This document shows, in pieces, positions 48,841 through 60,121 of a stretch of DNA of 64,000 bases. The position numbers and the translations under genes were made by a program. Position 1 is the stretch's first letter. The number at the start of each line of letters is the position of its first letter. The notes beneath the pieces were generated by a model. The model saw only the letters and a list, made by a program, of their open reading frames with translations. It was not told the origin of the DNA and did not search any database. Source of the stretch: Fomitopsis serialis (lineage: Eukaryota; Basidiomycota; Agaricomycetes; Polyporales; Fomitopsidaceae); the NCBI RefSeq assembly GCF_022376445.1, contig NW_025955085.1:58384-122383 (forward strand), given 5' to 3'.

Positions 48841-50070
48841 CGGATACCCCCGGAAACGCACTCACCGTATCCTGACATATGTCTTCGACTTCCCGGGCGG
48901 CCGCACAGGCGCAAGGCCTGACGGCTACTGACAGTCTTTACGCTCAATATCCAGCGCTGAACTGTGCCAAGATTGCGCTCTCTTCCCCGGCAGCCCCTCG
49001 GTAGCCAATGCATCGGTCAAATGGGTCCTGCACATGGACAACCCAGTCTGCGAGCGTCCCGAGCTGCCATCCATTTGCAGGCCATCGATAGGACCCACGG
49101 GAGCTTGGCAGGGCATACTATGCTGTTAGTAAGGCGTCTTGTGTCAAAGCGAATAGATGTTGGGCAACGGTTCTTCGCGGGACAAGCTACTGATACCGTC
49201 TGCAGCCTGGGCACCAGCCTTGAGAAACGCTGTCTCCGACTCGGATGCAAGAATGCATCGGTACTAAACAGGTACCGAACACGTCCTCCGCTGCCGCTCG
49301 CAGTGGGGCGCTCTATACCTTGCGAAATCAATTGGATCTGGCAATTTGTAAAGGACCGCTTAAATCACTTACAGCATAAGACTTCGCTGCATTCGATGAA
49401 CCGGATGTTCTACGTCCAGGGAGAAATATATGAAGCTTGAGCCTCTAATCGCTGCAGTGAGTGGGAATTGACTCGACCTGTCCAATGAGGTGGGTCCGTG
49501 CGTCGAATGCCAAACTACCCACCTATTGGCAGTGATTGGATTTCCCTTATTTTGAGAAATCTAGGAGACGCCAGCGCGTCAGCTCTGACGCAACGCGAAT
49601 ACGGGTGCATTTCTTCATTATGTACGGGTGCAGACGGACATATTCGTGCGCTGCACTGGACAAATAGCGGCGGCCACTGTGATTCTTCAGCATGCGTAGC
49701 GCTCACACGCACAAAGCCATTACTCACCTCTTCGACTGAGGATTGTTCCGGCTCAAAGTCGTCTGACTGTGGGAAGCGTTGGGGTGCAACGCTAGTCTGA
49801 GGGTATAACAGCACCTCGAGCCGCTTATGATCACCAACGGATGTCCGAGTCGACGTCGTCGCGGCCGTATCCGGGTTGCCACTCATTCAAGCGCTCATAC
49901 CGATCGGATCTAGCGTACCACTAATACGGCCAGTAGTTAGTAGTTCTAAGGCCGGCAAACTTGCACAGCTCACCTTGCGCGAAAACGCGTAGGATCCATG
50001 AAGCACCGCCTGTAAATTCCTCCGAATCCTCTTTTTGGCCACGAAGAACGAACTGGATGCAGAATGAATG
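48841..50070. other. 1.2-kb stretch with no firmly supported gene
   Basis: An ATG-initiated 124-codon frame at 49515-49886 (minus, starting MSGNPDTAATTSTRTSVGDH) has an ordinary composition but no motif. A 105-codon frame at 49017-49331 (minus) is similar. Neither can be assigned. Confidence 0.35.
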
Positions 50071-50453
50071 TAGAAGGTGCCCCCAAACACCGGTTCTCTC
50101 ATGTCGACGACAGCTAACACGGATTTTGTTTTCGAGATGCCTCGCCCTCTGGCTGCAGTATGCGAGTGGCCATATCTGAGAGCACCCGCTACTGTATTGT
50201 CTTTGATCGGGTATCCGTCTCGGAACTGCAGGGCGGTCTCGATCAATACAGAAGGCACCCCAAACACAGGTCTCTCAAGTCGACGAGAACTCGAGCAGCT
50301 CAGAAAAGCGCATCATGACGAAGGGGCATCGGTGGCTCTCAATTATCTGTATTCTACCATTGTACTCCATGCACAACGACCGTATGCTCACACATCATAG
50401 AAGGCGCCCCAAACGCATGTCTCTCATGTCGACGAGAAACTTGAGTGGCTCAG
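50071..50453. repeat. Three spaced copies of a ~45-55 bp repeat
   Basis: Copies at about 50071-50115, 50248-50303 and 50398-50453 share AGAAGGCRCCCCAAACRC followed by GTCTCTCATGTCGACGA and, in copies 2 and 3, GAAC.CGAG..GCTCAG. Spacing is about 177 and 150 bp. Read on the minus strand copy 1 encodes VDMREPVFGGTFYI and the other copies encode degenerate versions, so this may be a decayed tandem array of a coding unit. It lies just upstream of the second segmental-duplication arm. Confidence 0.65.
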
Positions 50454-51243
50454 TGGAACCACTGGAAACAGCTCACTAGACGGAAGCGTTGCTGCTCCTC
50501 GAAAGCACAGAATCTAGAACAGCTCATAATGGTGGCCATGACACGATCCGGTCAGCTGCTCTATTCTAAAAGGATCGATGAGTCCTACCAGTTCTCTCGC
50601 TCGATACTTCGTATCCCGACGACTGAATGGACATGCCTCGGCAAATTCCTGTGAAATGCCGCTTCTCTGGCTGCGCAAATTCAAACGCCCGTTTTTGGCA
50701 ATGGTCATCGATATCCCGAAGGGAAATGTACTCACGAAGGTTCGTTACTTGCTAAGAGCTTCAATTGTAGTAAACAGAATACCCACAGCGGGCGGCCCGC
50801 CTTCGCCATCGCACCCTGTTGCGCCTACAGCTTGTGCCCCACGCCGCATGAATGCCAGTTATGAATGTACGTCTGGGCGTAGACGACGTGTTCTCGGCTG
50901 TATTACGGACAACACTCGACATGGTAGGACTAAGCGGGAAGATGTCCAATCCGAGTCGAGCGACAAGGGTGGTAGGCTCGGCAGCGCCGCGTACGGTGTG
51001 CTGGGCGGCTGCGGATACTCGGCGACGAGAGAAAGAAGCTTCGCGCGCCACGGGCAGCGGGGAAGAGAGGGAAGCCGAATATGGGAACATCGTGGCCTAA
51101 GCGGAAGAAGCGATCGCAACCCTACAAATGACGCATCGAGTGAGCGAGCCCTCTCTTCATTCCCTCCTTCCTCATCCCCCGGGGCAGCGCCCTCTAGTCA
51201 TTCATTCGCTACCCACCCCGGGCAGCGCCCTCTCCCACCGGTC
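50454..51243. other. Upstream region of AEC copy 2 (right duplication arm)
   Basis: From about 50587 it matches the region upstream of AEC copy 1. Low-quality open frames exist, but the conserved part is best read as shared promoter and 5' flank. Confidence 0.5.
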
Positions 51244-53417
51244 ATGGCCTCCTCCCCTATCGGCCCGCTTGTCCTGGTTGTCTTTGAGGTATGTCCTTGG
51301 GCTCACCGCGAACGGAGCGGATGCTGACTAGGCCCGCAGTCTATCCTCGAAGTCTTCATCATCTGCTTTGCTGGATGGATACTGGCTGTCCAGGGCATTC
51401 TCGACAAGAAGACGCAGAAGGTGTGCCATATCGGCGGATACATGACTGTCTACTGACAGCCATGCTGCAATAGCAAATCAACCGCGTCAATGTCTCCTTG
51501 TTCACGCCGGCGTTGCTCTTTTCAAAAGTTGCTTTCTTCCTCACACCAGGTACGTTACAGCGGCCACTCAGGTCGTGGCAATGTCTGAGTGCAATGCAGC
51601 CAAGCTGGCCCAACTATGGGTCATCCCTATCGTTTTCATCATAGTGACTCTGGTTTCGATGGCGGTCGCGTATTTGCTGGCATGGATGCTCAAGCTCAAG
51701 AAGTCGCAGAGGTGAGTGTACTCCAATCCGGATCCGTTTCAGCGGGGCCGCGCAGTCGCTTGGCAGACTTCATCCACTACCCGAGGTCCTTGGCGTCCTC
51801 GGTACGGTGCCGAGCCCAGGATCGCCGAGAAGCCCAGGATCGCCGAGAAGCCCAGGATCGCCAGGGATTCGCTCGCCTGTGGCGTACCCTCAAACGTTTT
51901 GGCGTTCCACTGATCCGAGGCATATCTGATATGATAAGATGGCATCGCGGTCCATCTCTGGCACCTTATCTCGTCGCGGGAGCAGATCAGAGGCATTTTT
52001 GACTTGCCCATCAAATGCTAATCTGTACTCGATCTCGTCGATTGTGGCTTACCTATCCGAGCACTGTATGCTGACTGGCTCGTCGCAATGCAGGAACTTT
52101 GCGATCGCAGCCGCTATGTTCATGAACTCGAATACGCTCCCAATCGCCTTGATGCAAAGTCTCGTCGTCACCGTCCCCAATCTCAAGTGGGGAGACGATG
52201 ACACCCAAAGCGATATGTTGGGCAGAGCATTGACTTATCTCGTGCTATACTCTACCCTGGGCATGATTGTACGTATGACATGCTGCGCATTCCTATCTTT
52301 TATCCTCACAACTGGTTCCATTTAGGTACGATGGAGTTACGGTGTCAGGCTCTTGGCGGATGCGGATCCAGAGGCTATACCAGACGCCCCGGCGAATTCT
52401 CCCGTCGGGCAGAATGACAACGCGCATACCAGTTCGATGGAAGCTGATCATACCCTGCGTCGTGAACCATCTTCCCTGACTGACGCTGACGACGCGAAGA
52501 CCCTTACGCACGTTCGCATCATCGAGGAGCCCAAGTCTTTGCCAAGCTCACGATCCATATCGCCCCAACCCCAGGCATCGACATCCGGCACACCTTCCTT
52601 GTACGCCAGCGAGGGCGAACGGACCAATGTAGATCTCCCTCTGGGAGATGTGGTCCCAGAGCTGGAGGCCTCGGTCCCGGACTCGCGCTCGCGACGCGTC
52701 TGGAACCGCATCCGCAAAGCCTGGGCAGGGTTCTGCGATTTCATGACCGTCCCTTTGTGGGCCGCGCTCGCCTCCATCATCGTCGCGTGCATCACACCGC
52801 TACAGGTGTTCATCGAGGACCACGTCCCACCCATCACAGGCGCGCTCACCCAAGCCGGTAATTGCTCCATCCCCCTCACGCTCGTTGTCCTCGGCGTATA
52901 CTTCTACACCCCACCCGATAAGCGCCAACAGGACGAGCAGCTCCCTACGCATAAGTCTTCGGGCCGCAAGCCGAGCTGGGCAGCACGCTCGCGCGAACGG
53001 ATACGCAAGGCGTTTAGCCGGAAGAAGAGTGGAGAGGGGAATCAGGCGCGCCCGGGGGAGACGAAGACGGTCCTTGTGGCAGTGCTGGCGAGGATGGTGA
53101 TCACGCCGATACTGCTCGTGCCACTCATAGCAGTCGCGGCGAAGTACGACCTACAGCGGCTTTTCCAAGAGTGCGTTTCCTTCCCGTTCCTTCTCGAGGC
53201 CTGCTGCTGATTATTTGATAGCCCTGTATTCATCGTGTCGAACGTGCTCCTGATCGCGTCGCCGCCTGCGCTCACGCTTGCGCAGATCACACAGGCTGCG
53301 TCGGGCGACGCTTTCGAGCGTCTCCTCAGCAAAACGATCTTCTGGTCGTACTGTGTCCTGACCGCGCCCTCCACTATCATCGTAGTTGTCCTTGGGCTGA
53401 TCCTCGCCAAGCTCTAA
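51244..53417 (+). CDS. Auxin-efflux-carrier (AEC) family transporter, copy 2 (intact)
   Basis: The ATG at 51244 gives MASSPIGPLVLVVFE, then after short introns SILEVFIICFAGWILAVQGI, QINRVNVSLFTPALLFSKVA, KLAQLWVIPIVFIIVTLVSM, NFAIAAAMFMNSNTLPIALM and LGRALTYLVLYSTLGMI. One 285-codon open exon (about 52325-53168) holds RWSYGVRLLADADPEA, a Ser/Pro-rich cytoplasmic loop, FMTVPLWAALASIIVACITP, SIPLTLVVLGVYFYTPPDK, VLVAVLARMVITPILLVPLI and DLQRLFQE. The last exon is PVFIVSNVLLIASPPALTLA to LGLILAKL (stop 53415-53417). The helix plan (five plus five) and the NSN...LP motif fit fungal AEC/Ecm3-like carriers of the plasma or ER membrane. No frame break. The intron between KKSQR and NFAIAAAM is about 380 nt, long for this genome, and holds an 18-bp minisatellite. 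Confidence 0.9.
51812..51866 (+). repeat. 18-bp minisatellite in an AEC copy 2 intron
   Basis: CCCAGGATCGCCGAGAAG is repeated about three times without mismatch, in the long intron before the MNSNTLP exon. The matching intron of AEC copy 1 lacks it, so it arose after the duplication. Confidence 0.85.
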
Positions 53418-54079
53418 TCCGAGCTACGTTCTTTTGCTTGAATTGCTCTGCTGTTGTCTCGTCATGCTCAATCTTGCATCATACAATTCTCAACGGCATA
53501 CATGTGAATCCATATGACGGACTTGATTTGTTTTTTTCTTGCTGATCTCGATTGTTGAATTCTCATACAAGCGCGGTGTGTCCTCTAGCCTTGAGAAGCT
53601 GCGCCTGGTACGTACGTATCAGGCGTGTGCGTGGGTGTATACAGGGACTTAGAACGTGTTGCCGATCCATAGACTGTTCTGGCTGTATTGTAGGCCTTTT
53701 CTACACCATCCCCGATACATTGCATCCAACATGTTGGGCAGCGCAGACGAGGCTCGCTGGTGCGTTTGCTCAAGGCAAATAGGCGCTGATGGCACTATCG
53801 CCACTACGAGAGATGCGAATTCGGAATGCGTTTGTCTCGCCGATGCACACAGTGCACGCATGCATTGACCCTCCATTTCCGTCGTCGACCGGCGGATAAA
53901 AGCTTGCATGGGTTTTGACAGTTGCAGCAGAGCGGGCGGTTGCCAGGTCCGAACAAGGAGAACAATGTAGCCCACTGAGAACACTATAGTAGCTGGGCAC
54001 GCGTATGCCTCGAGACTCGTGCAACAAACGCGGTACGCGTCTCATAGTGATTGGAACGGCCAAAGCTCTCTTCGAGACG

Positions 54080-54086
54080 TATAAAG
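54080..54086 (+). promoter_or_regulatory. Putative TATA box of orphan family member 3
   Basis: TATAAAG lies 64 bp upstream of the ATG at 54145, a normal distance for a TATA-driven fungal gene with a short leader. Inferred from sequence and spacing. Confidence 0.45.
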
Positions 54087-54144
54087 AGCGATATGCCGTC
54101 ATTGCTCGACGACTGTCGCACTGTCCCCTTGATTTTACTTCGCT

Positions 54145-55225
54145 ATGGCCACTAACTCGGATCCTGGCCTCATCAGCGTACATACGCCACCGCACTGGAC
54201 GAAAGACTTGGTCAGGAACCTCGAATGGGGAGCGAGCATCGACAATTTAGATCTGCTAAGCAAGTTAGAATCCATCGCTCCGGAATACGCCATCCCAACA
54301 GTCTTGGAAGACCGCATCGTACCCATATCCGTGGGTAACTTACCATCTCCGAGCTCTGTATTGGTGCCACATACGTTGGATCTGACGAGCATGTGTCAAG
54401 GTGGGACATCCCTGCAGAGTCCGCGTTCGATACTTCACCGAGAGCCAGCTCAGGTGCAACTGGCGCATCGTCATGCCGGGACACATCGACCCCTACCCTA
54501 GCTTCCTCAGGGGGTTCAGCGAGTGGATGGACGCCACTGTAGAGCGGGTGCTTCTCTCGACGACTGTGGTTAGTGCTGCGATTAAGGACAGAGTGCCAGC
54601 ATTTGTGAGGACTTACGAGCAGAACGGAGCCTTGCTGCGGACGTACGTCGTGCTCGCCAAGCGGATCACAGATGGACAGCCCGTGAGGCTGCAGGTTGTC
54701 CCGTGGGTGGGCGAGTTCATGGTTGAGGGTATGATCATACCTCTCCCCGATGCGACCTACGAGCAGCGAAGTGAACGTATGGTGCGTACTGTAGATCGTC
54801 AGAGGTACCGCAGATCTTGATGGCCTCTAGACGTCGATGTATATCGGCCTTCCGGTTATCGCGGAGCCTGAAGACGCATATCCCGGGAGCAAATGGTACA
54901 CCTTCTGGTATCGGGCGCGGTTAGACGTACGAGTCTCACTACAATGTACACACGTTATCCTCACCAACGAACGCAGGGCTACAACACCCACCAAGGTCGC
55001 AAGTCTTTCAAGCTGACAGTCGCCGAGGGGCCTTACAGTCAGTCCCCTGCACTGGAGTGCATCACTCTGCGTGTCGAACTGTTGCCTGGGAATGACTCCG
55101 TGGCCGATATCTTGGTCAAACGGGGATATCTTGTTTGTGGGCGTTCTGAACTGGCTGGGATGAGATACCATCGATTGGACCTATGGGAACATGACGGGAC
55201 GCTGCCGATAACTTACATACCTTAG
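54145..55225 (+). CDS. Orphan family member 3 (unknown function, probably intact)
   Basis: Unrecognised family, related to the gene at 42121-43297 and to the relic at 48320-48840. The ATG at 54145 gives MATNSDPGLISVHTPPHWTK, then LEWGASIDNLDLLSKLES. The second exon reads VRVRYFTESQLRCNWRIVMP with SFLRGFSEWMDATVERVLLS and VRLQVVPWVGEFMVEGMIIP. After a 45-60 nt intron ending CCTCTAG near 54831 comes MYIGLPVIAEPEDAYPGSKW and YTFWYRARLD. A further intron (about 54919-54975) leads to GYNTHQGRKSFKLTVAEGPY and CITLRVELLPGNDSVADILV, ending GTLPITYIP at 55225. The last exon aligns with the last exon of family member 1 (GPY...C..LRV..LPG..S.A), which supports this splicing. No signal peptide or membrane helix. 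A TATA-like box is 64 bp upstream. Placed right after AEC copy 2 in the same orientation. Confidence 0.6.
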
Positions 55226-56821
55226 AAGCAGGAGCCGGTGGAATGACAATCGTCTGTCAGCGGCCTGTAGTGACAGCAAGGTATCTCACTCACTGGATGC
55301 CTTCTGGGAGCACATAGTATGCCGGTAGATAGCACGGCGCGCTATTGGCTCTATAGCTGATCATGTCATTATAGTGTATCATAGCGTAGAGAGCGATCAT
55401 TGTATGGGGTTGTTCAACACTGGCTAGTAGAGACGAGTTCAAGCTGCTTGGGTGACGGCGGCGCGGTGACTTGGTCTGAGTGTAAATATAAGATCGCATC
55501 GGTACGGAACGCATGGGATCCAAGCGCCCGCGACCACTAGTACCGACGTAAGCCATAGAGTAGGACGGTTCTAAACAAACTAGTAAGGTGGATGGAGAGC
55601 TCCATATAAATGTGGGGCCTCAGTCTGTCTGTTGATACCAAGTTCATCCGTAGACCTGTCCTCAATTCTTATACGAGATAGAGATATGATAGCAGAGATA
55701 GAGTTGAAATAATTATTGCGCTCGAGTTATATCATTGTTGCACTGAAAGCACGACTATGAATGAAAGAACGTTGAAGCAGGAATCGCTACGGTGCAAGGC
55801 GGATTCGTTGGGTTCCATAGTGTTGCCAGTGGGTTCCTAGACCGTAGCAAGTAGGCACATGTAAGTCATCAACGCTCCGACTCAGACATGCTCGCGAGGG
55901 CGTGAAGCTGTCCATCGAACGAGATTGTCAGGAATGGGAAGCCATTGAGAAGGCAGGAATGGGTCCCGTTTGGATTGAGGTCCTTACGTGTGAATTGCCA
56001 AGAAATATGACCCTTCAAGACGCAGATTCGAAGCGCTGACAGCCTGGCATGCCCCAGCCATTCGCCCGAGGAAATTCAACTGAATGCCAGATCCTGGCGC
56101 AATGGTGCCGAAGTCTTGAATAGAGATGTGAACAAAGATGATGGAAGGTGCAACACTGACTGAGAAGATCTGGGAGTGCCACGATTAAATGGCCGTGCAC
56201 CGCGGAGCACAGACTCTTGAGGCGGAGAATGCGAGTTGTGGTTGTGGGTCCACATGAGCGTGACGCCCCGGTGATGTTCGCAGCGCCGACACGTTGCTGG
56301 CTTCCCAGGCTCGCTCGCTGCGATCCCTTCATCGTGCCCGCCGCGGACGTCGAGCATGGGCCCGCCGTCGAGGAGAGACGCGCCCGAGTAGCGCCCACGG
56401 ATGTGGCGAGAACAAAGTTTGGCTCACAGCCTGCGACACGTGCACCCTTCTTTGCGCCTTTGACCATCAACCCTCGCGCACGTCGGATTGCTCAGCACGC
56501 TCTCGTCCAGAATCCGGACTGCAGCCTATCCAAGCATACGAGGGCACGGACCGACGGGCTGCGGAGACGGAAGGCAGTTGAAACGGAACAGAACGGAGAG
56601 GGAGGAGTGAGTCGGTGAGTTCTGAGCGGCGACGAGATCGGGAACGAGATTTGAGTCGGAGTGAGCAACTTCCTCATGTTCTCCGCTCCTGGTCCTCGGG
56701 CCCTCTCCCTCGCCCGCAGACTCGTGCTAACAGCCCGCCCCAATGTCTGCAGAGTCCCAGAAAATAACCGCCCCCCCCCGCCCCGCCGGCCGAGCCCCAC
56801 CTCGCCAGCACCACCCGCGAC
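55226..56821. other. 1.6-kb intergenic, no supported gene
   Basis: The left part is AT-richer and holds a CATATAAATG TATA-like element near 55602 and short GATAGAG repeats near 55676-55706, but no gene follows closely. The right part (56200-56820) is GC-rich, with overlapping Arg/Ala/Pro-rich frames on both strands that look like shadows of composition. It is probably the long promoter and 5' UTR of the Zn2Cys6 gene. Confidence 0.45.
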
Positions 56822-57989
56822 ATGGCGAGCGAGCCGGCGAAGTCCTCCAACCCCGGGGCCCCAGAGCACCTTCAGCCACATCCCATAGTCTCCTATCCTC
56901 CCCAGCAGTACGGCGGCCAGTATCCCCGCCCGTCCCCTACCCCCTTATTATACCTACGCCGCCGTCCCCGACGGCAGCCACGACCCCAACGCTGCGAACG
57001 GCGCCCCGCCGCCCCTCCGTACTTCATGGCGCTCCCGCCCCCGCTCCGGGTATGGTCTATGCTATCCTGCCCTCCGCTGGACAAGGTGATGTGATGAGTC
57101 AGCTTGCCTGGCTACCTAGTTACTGACGTTCCCTCGAAGGCTTTCCTCCATATCCGCCTCAGATGCAGCCCACACCGGTCCGGTGCGGCAGAAGCGTAAA
57201 CAAGTAAAGATGGCGGTACGTATCTTCCACTTGTGCGTGTCGATCACCGCTCATGGTCGTATAGTGCACGAACTGCGCGACCGCCTGCAACGCTGCGACG
57301 AGGCGCGTCCCTGCGAGCGTTGCGTCAAGTATGGCATTGCGGACAGCTGCATCGACGGCGTCCGCAAGGAGCGCAAGAAGGGCGTCAAGCGTGGCCCGTA
57401 CAAGCGCAAGGAGAAGTCGGGTGAATCGCCCTCGAACGGTATGCCTTCCATACCCTATCCCACAGGCTCACCTTTGTACTCATCCAGTCTGTGCGCGATG
57501 AAGGTGAAACGTCCGCCCCGCCGCCCTCGCCATACTCTGTGCCTGTGCCCCTGAGAGCTACTATCCTTACGTCTACCCGCCGCATCCCTACGCCCCGCCT
57601 CCGCACGATGGGCAGCCGCATCCCGAAGGCGGCCATGTACCTCATCCGCCATACTATCCTGGCTATCCCGTCTACTCACCGTATGGAGCATATCCCGGCG
57701 CCCCGCCTATGCCGTACCCACCTCCTACGATGCCACCGCCTGCTGTATCTGCCACCTCGAAGCCTCCGGAGACTCCCACTGTCGCGCCTGCTGAGATGAA
57801 CGGCGACGCCGCGAACAAGACCAAGAAGCGGTCGCGCGTGAAGAGCATGAAGATGGCGGGGCAAGAGGAAAGAAGGCGAAGCATTCCGGGGACCCGCAGG
57901 CGGACGGCGAAGGCCCACGGGGTATTGTCCAGGGCGATGCGGCTCCTCTCTACGCGAGCGACGCATCGAGAACCATGGTGGCCGTCTAA
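56822..57989 (+). CDS. Zn2Cys6 (GAL4-type) transcription regulator
   Basis: Fungal binuclear zinc-cluster DNA-binding protein. The ATG at 56822 gives MASEPAKSSNPGAPEHLQPH followed by a Pro/Tyr/Gly-rich segment. Just before an intron come basic residues (RQKRKQVKMA). The cluster is CTNCATAC ... RCDEARPCERCVKYGIADSC, with all six Cys encoded, then IDGVRKERKKGVKRGPYKRK, a characteristic basic linker and probable nuclear-localisation signal. The rest is a Pro/Tyr-rich low-complexity tail (GYPVYSPYG, PGAPPMPYPPPTMPPP) and KKRSRVKS, ending YASDASRTMVAV at 57989. Two to three one-base shifts are needed: in the N-terminal Pro-rich part (about 56950), inside the cluster (about 57292, where ACAAAC would be expected and ACAAC-like sequence is found) and near 57870. 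No fungal-specific TF middle-homology domain is visible. Target genes unknown. Confidence 0.75.
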
Positions 57990-59153
57990 TTGCGGGTCAT
58001 GTACATGCCCACGCGCGTCATGCAGCACGCGGCCAGCGTGTTCTTCGTCAAGCCTGACAAGCAGTCGGACAGCTCTTCCCGCGATAGGCCCTCAGGGTCG
58101 ACTGTACTAGTATCATCGTCATCTCCGTCCGTCGTGTCCGTTTTCTCTATCTTCATCTACTCGGCTTGTACGAGAACTCTCAGAGATGGACACTCATGGT
58201 GTGGCATCGTTGCCTGAGGGATTCTCCTGGTTGTGTCATTTAGCCAGTATTAGGGTCTTCCATGTGGTTGATCCTCTTGGTGAGCCAAATGTGCGCAGTA
58301 GGATCCCGGGCACCGGTGGCCATGCCATGTAGCTTACATAGATTGAACCCATCTCCTGTCCTGATAGTCGTGCCTCGTGGTCCTCGCTCTCGCTACAAAC
58401 TCGTTATGGTATCTCGCTCGTCGATTGGTCGTGCTTCTTGAAAGCGTGTAAAACTAAATATGTGCCTGTACTTGAACAGATGAATGGATGTCGATATTTA
58501 TCGAAAATTTTCATGAGAGTGTCTGTCTCCAATCACAGTTCTGTCGATTGTGTGTCTGATATGTGGCCTCAGGACACTCTGGCGGCGGATTCAATGTCTG
58601 ACTGTGCCGCCGCCACCGCCGGACGGAACAGACAATAATAAGGCCTATACAGGTGTAGTTCGCCACGAAAATTTTCTACTGTGACCGCCGCGCGCTGGAG
58701 CCTGTGCAGAAATAGCACTTCGCGAGGGCGATGTGGCTGGATGATAACGGCTATGAGTATAGACAGCTGCATGTGCTTCCCGTCCCTCTGCCTCACGCAG
58801 CTGGTGGGCAGCCGCTTATGGTAAAGGAACCTACCACGTCCTATGACCTTAGCATGCTTCTCGCGGATGACGTCTAAGGAACGTGATGCCAGGCCACGAC
58901 CCTGGACTGCATGACTGGAGGATATTGACAGTGAAATTGTGTGGCACAGCGGTCGCGATCAATGCCAGGCGATGTATGCTCGGCAGTTGCCCACTTGAAT
59001 TCTGCGCAGGCGCCCAGTCCGGTAGCGATCCGATCTGTGGCTGCTGGCTACTACTAGTCTCCATCTGGCACCTCGGCGTAAGTATGCTTCGACCGGCCAA
59101 CTCATGCTGCGACTCCATCAACTTTCGGCGTGTACGCTCGCTCGTAAGAGGGA
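57990..59153. other. 1.2-kb intergenic, no supported gene
   Basis: No recognisable coding signal. A Met-start frame at 58886-59242 could be a 5' exon of the following membrane-protein gene, but its motifs do not help. Confidence 0.35.
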
Positions 59154-60121
59154 TTGTGTCAATTGCATCCCCGCTGGTTCGGATCTGTCGCGAACATTAC
59201 GGGACTGACGTGCAGTACGTACGTGGGTACTTCGGACCGTGATGGTGTCGGGGGCCACCGGAAGGTCACCGTCGACGTCAGTCGGAGCGACCTGTGGGCA
59301 AGGCGGCAGCTGCAGCCCTCTACGCTCGACGACCTCTACTGCACCGTCCAGCAGAACACACCAAGCGTTGTGCAGATACCCGCCAGCGACCAGAATATGC
59401 CGTCTACCTGGGAGAACGCCCGGGTCTCCGGAGCCATGCTTCTCCGCGGAGGACTCGCGCTTTCGCCGATCATAGCTGCCTACCAGGTGCGTCCAAAGAC
59501 TTCGCTGCTTGGCGTGTGTGTATCGAGTGATGATGATATGTTCCATCAACTCTAGGGCACCTCGTTGATTCCTCCTGGTTCTCCAAGTATCGCGACCCAG
59601 GGCATCCTAGCGGGCCTCGCCGCCTCCAGCCTGCCCGCTTTCTTCTATGTCGTGCCGATGGTCTTCGGCTCCAGGCCATGCCCATCTCAGTCGCCTTTGT
59701 TCCTGCCTGTGACGACCTTCGTCGTCACTACGGATGTCTTCTCCTGGGTCGCAGCGCTCGTGCTCGCTCGGCAGCGCAGGACCGGGCGCAGCGACTGGCT
59801 TCTGGACACGATGGCGAAGCTGCAGCTGACGTCTTCGGTGTTGCTTGGGATCGGGAGCGTCATTCGAAAGTGTGAGTACCCTCAGGCTTGCGGTCGATGC
59901 GCCATATTCTCCGTGTCTGTTCGATCCGTCCGTTGTTTGGCCTTCGGGTTCTGAATGGTTGCACTCATTCCGTAACGCCAACAGACCTGAAGGTGGGTCA
60001 GATTGATCCCAGCCTGGCATGGACCGATAAGGTGGAATGGCAGCTTCTTGGGACGACCCTCTTCCATATCGCTGGAGCGACTGCCGTCTTGACCAGACGT
60101 CGCTGGGAATACAAGCAATGA
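59154..60121 (+). CDS. Small multi-pass membrane protein, unknown function
   Basis: Not recognised as a named family. The first supported exon reads GTSDRDGVGGHRKVTVDVSR, SDLWARRQLQPSTLDDLYC and SGAMLLRGGLALSPIIAAYQ. After a short intron (about 59485-59554) follow GTSLIPPGSPSIATQGILAG, LAASSLPAFFYVVPMVFGS, TTFVVTTDVFSWVAALVLA and KLQLTSSVLLGIGSVIRK. A last exon reads YLKVGQIDPSLAWTDKVEWQ and LLGTTLFHIAGATAVLTRRR, with the stop at 60121. Three to four hydrophobic helices are visible. The start codon and any upstream exon are uncertain. The exon frames join without breaks. Confidence 0.55.

Noticed and set aside
56217..56881. Overlapping frames upstream of the Zn2Cys6 gene
   Set aside because: Ala/Arg/Pro-rich on both strands with no motif; likely promoter/5' UTR.
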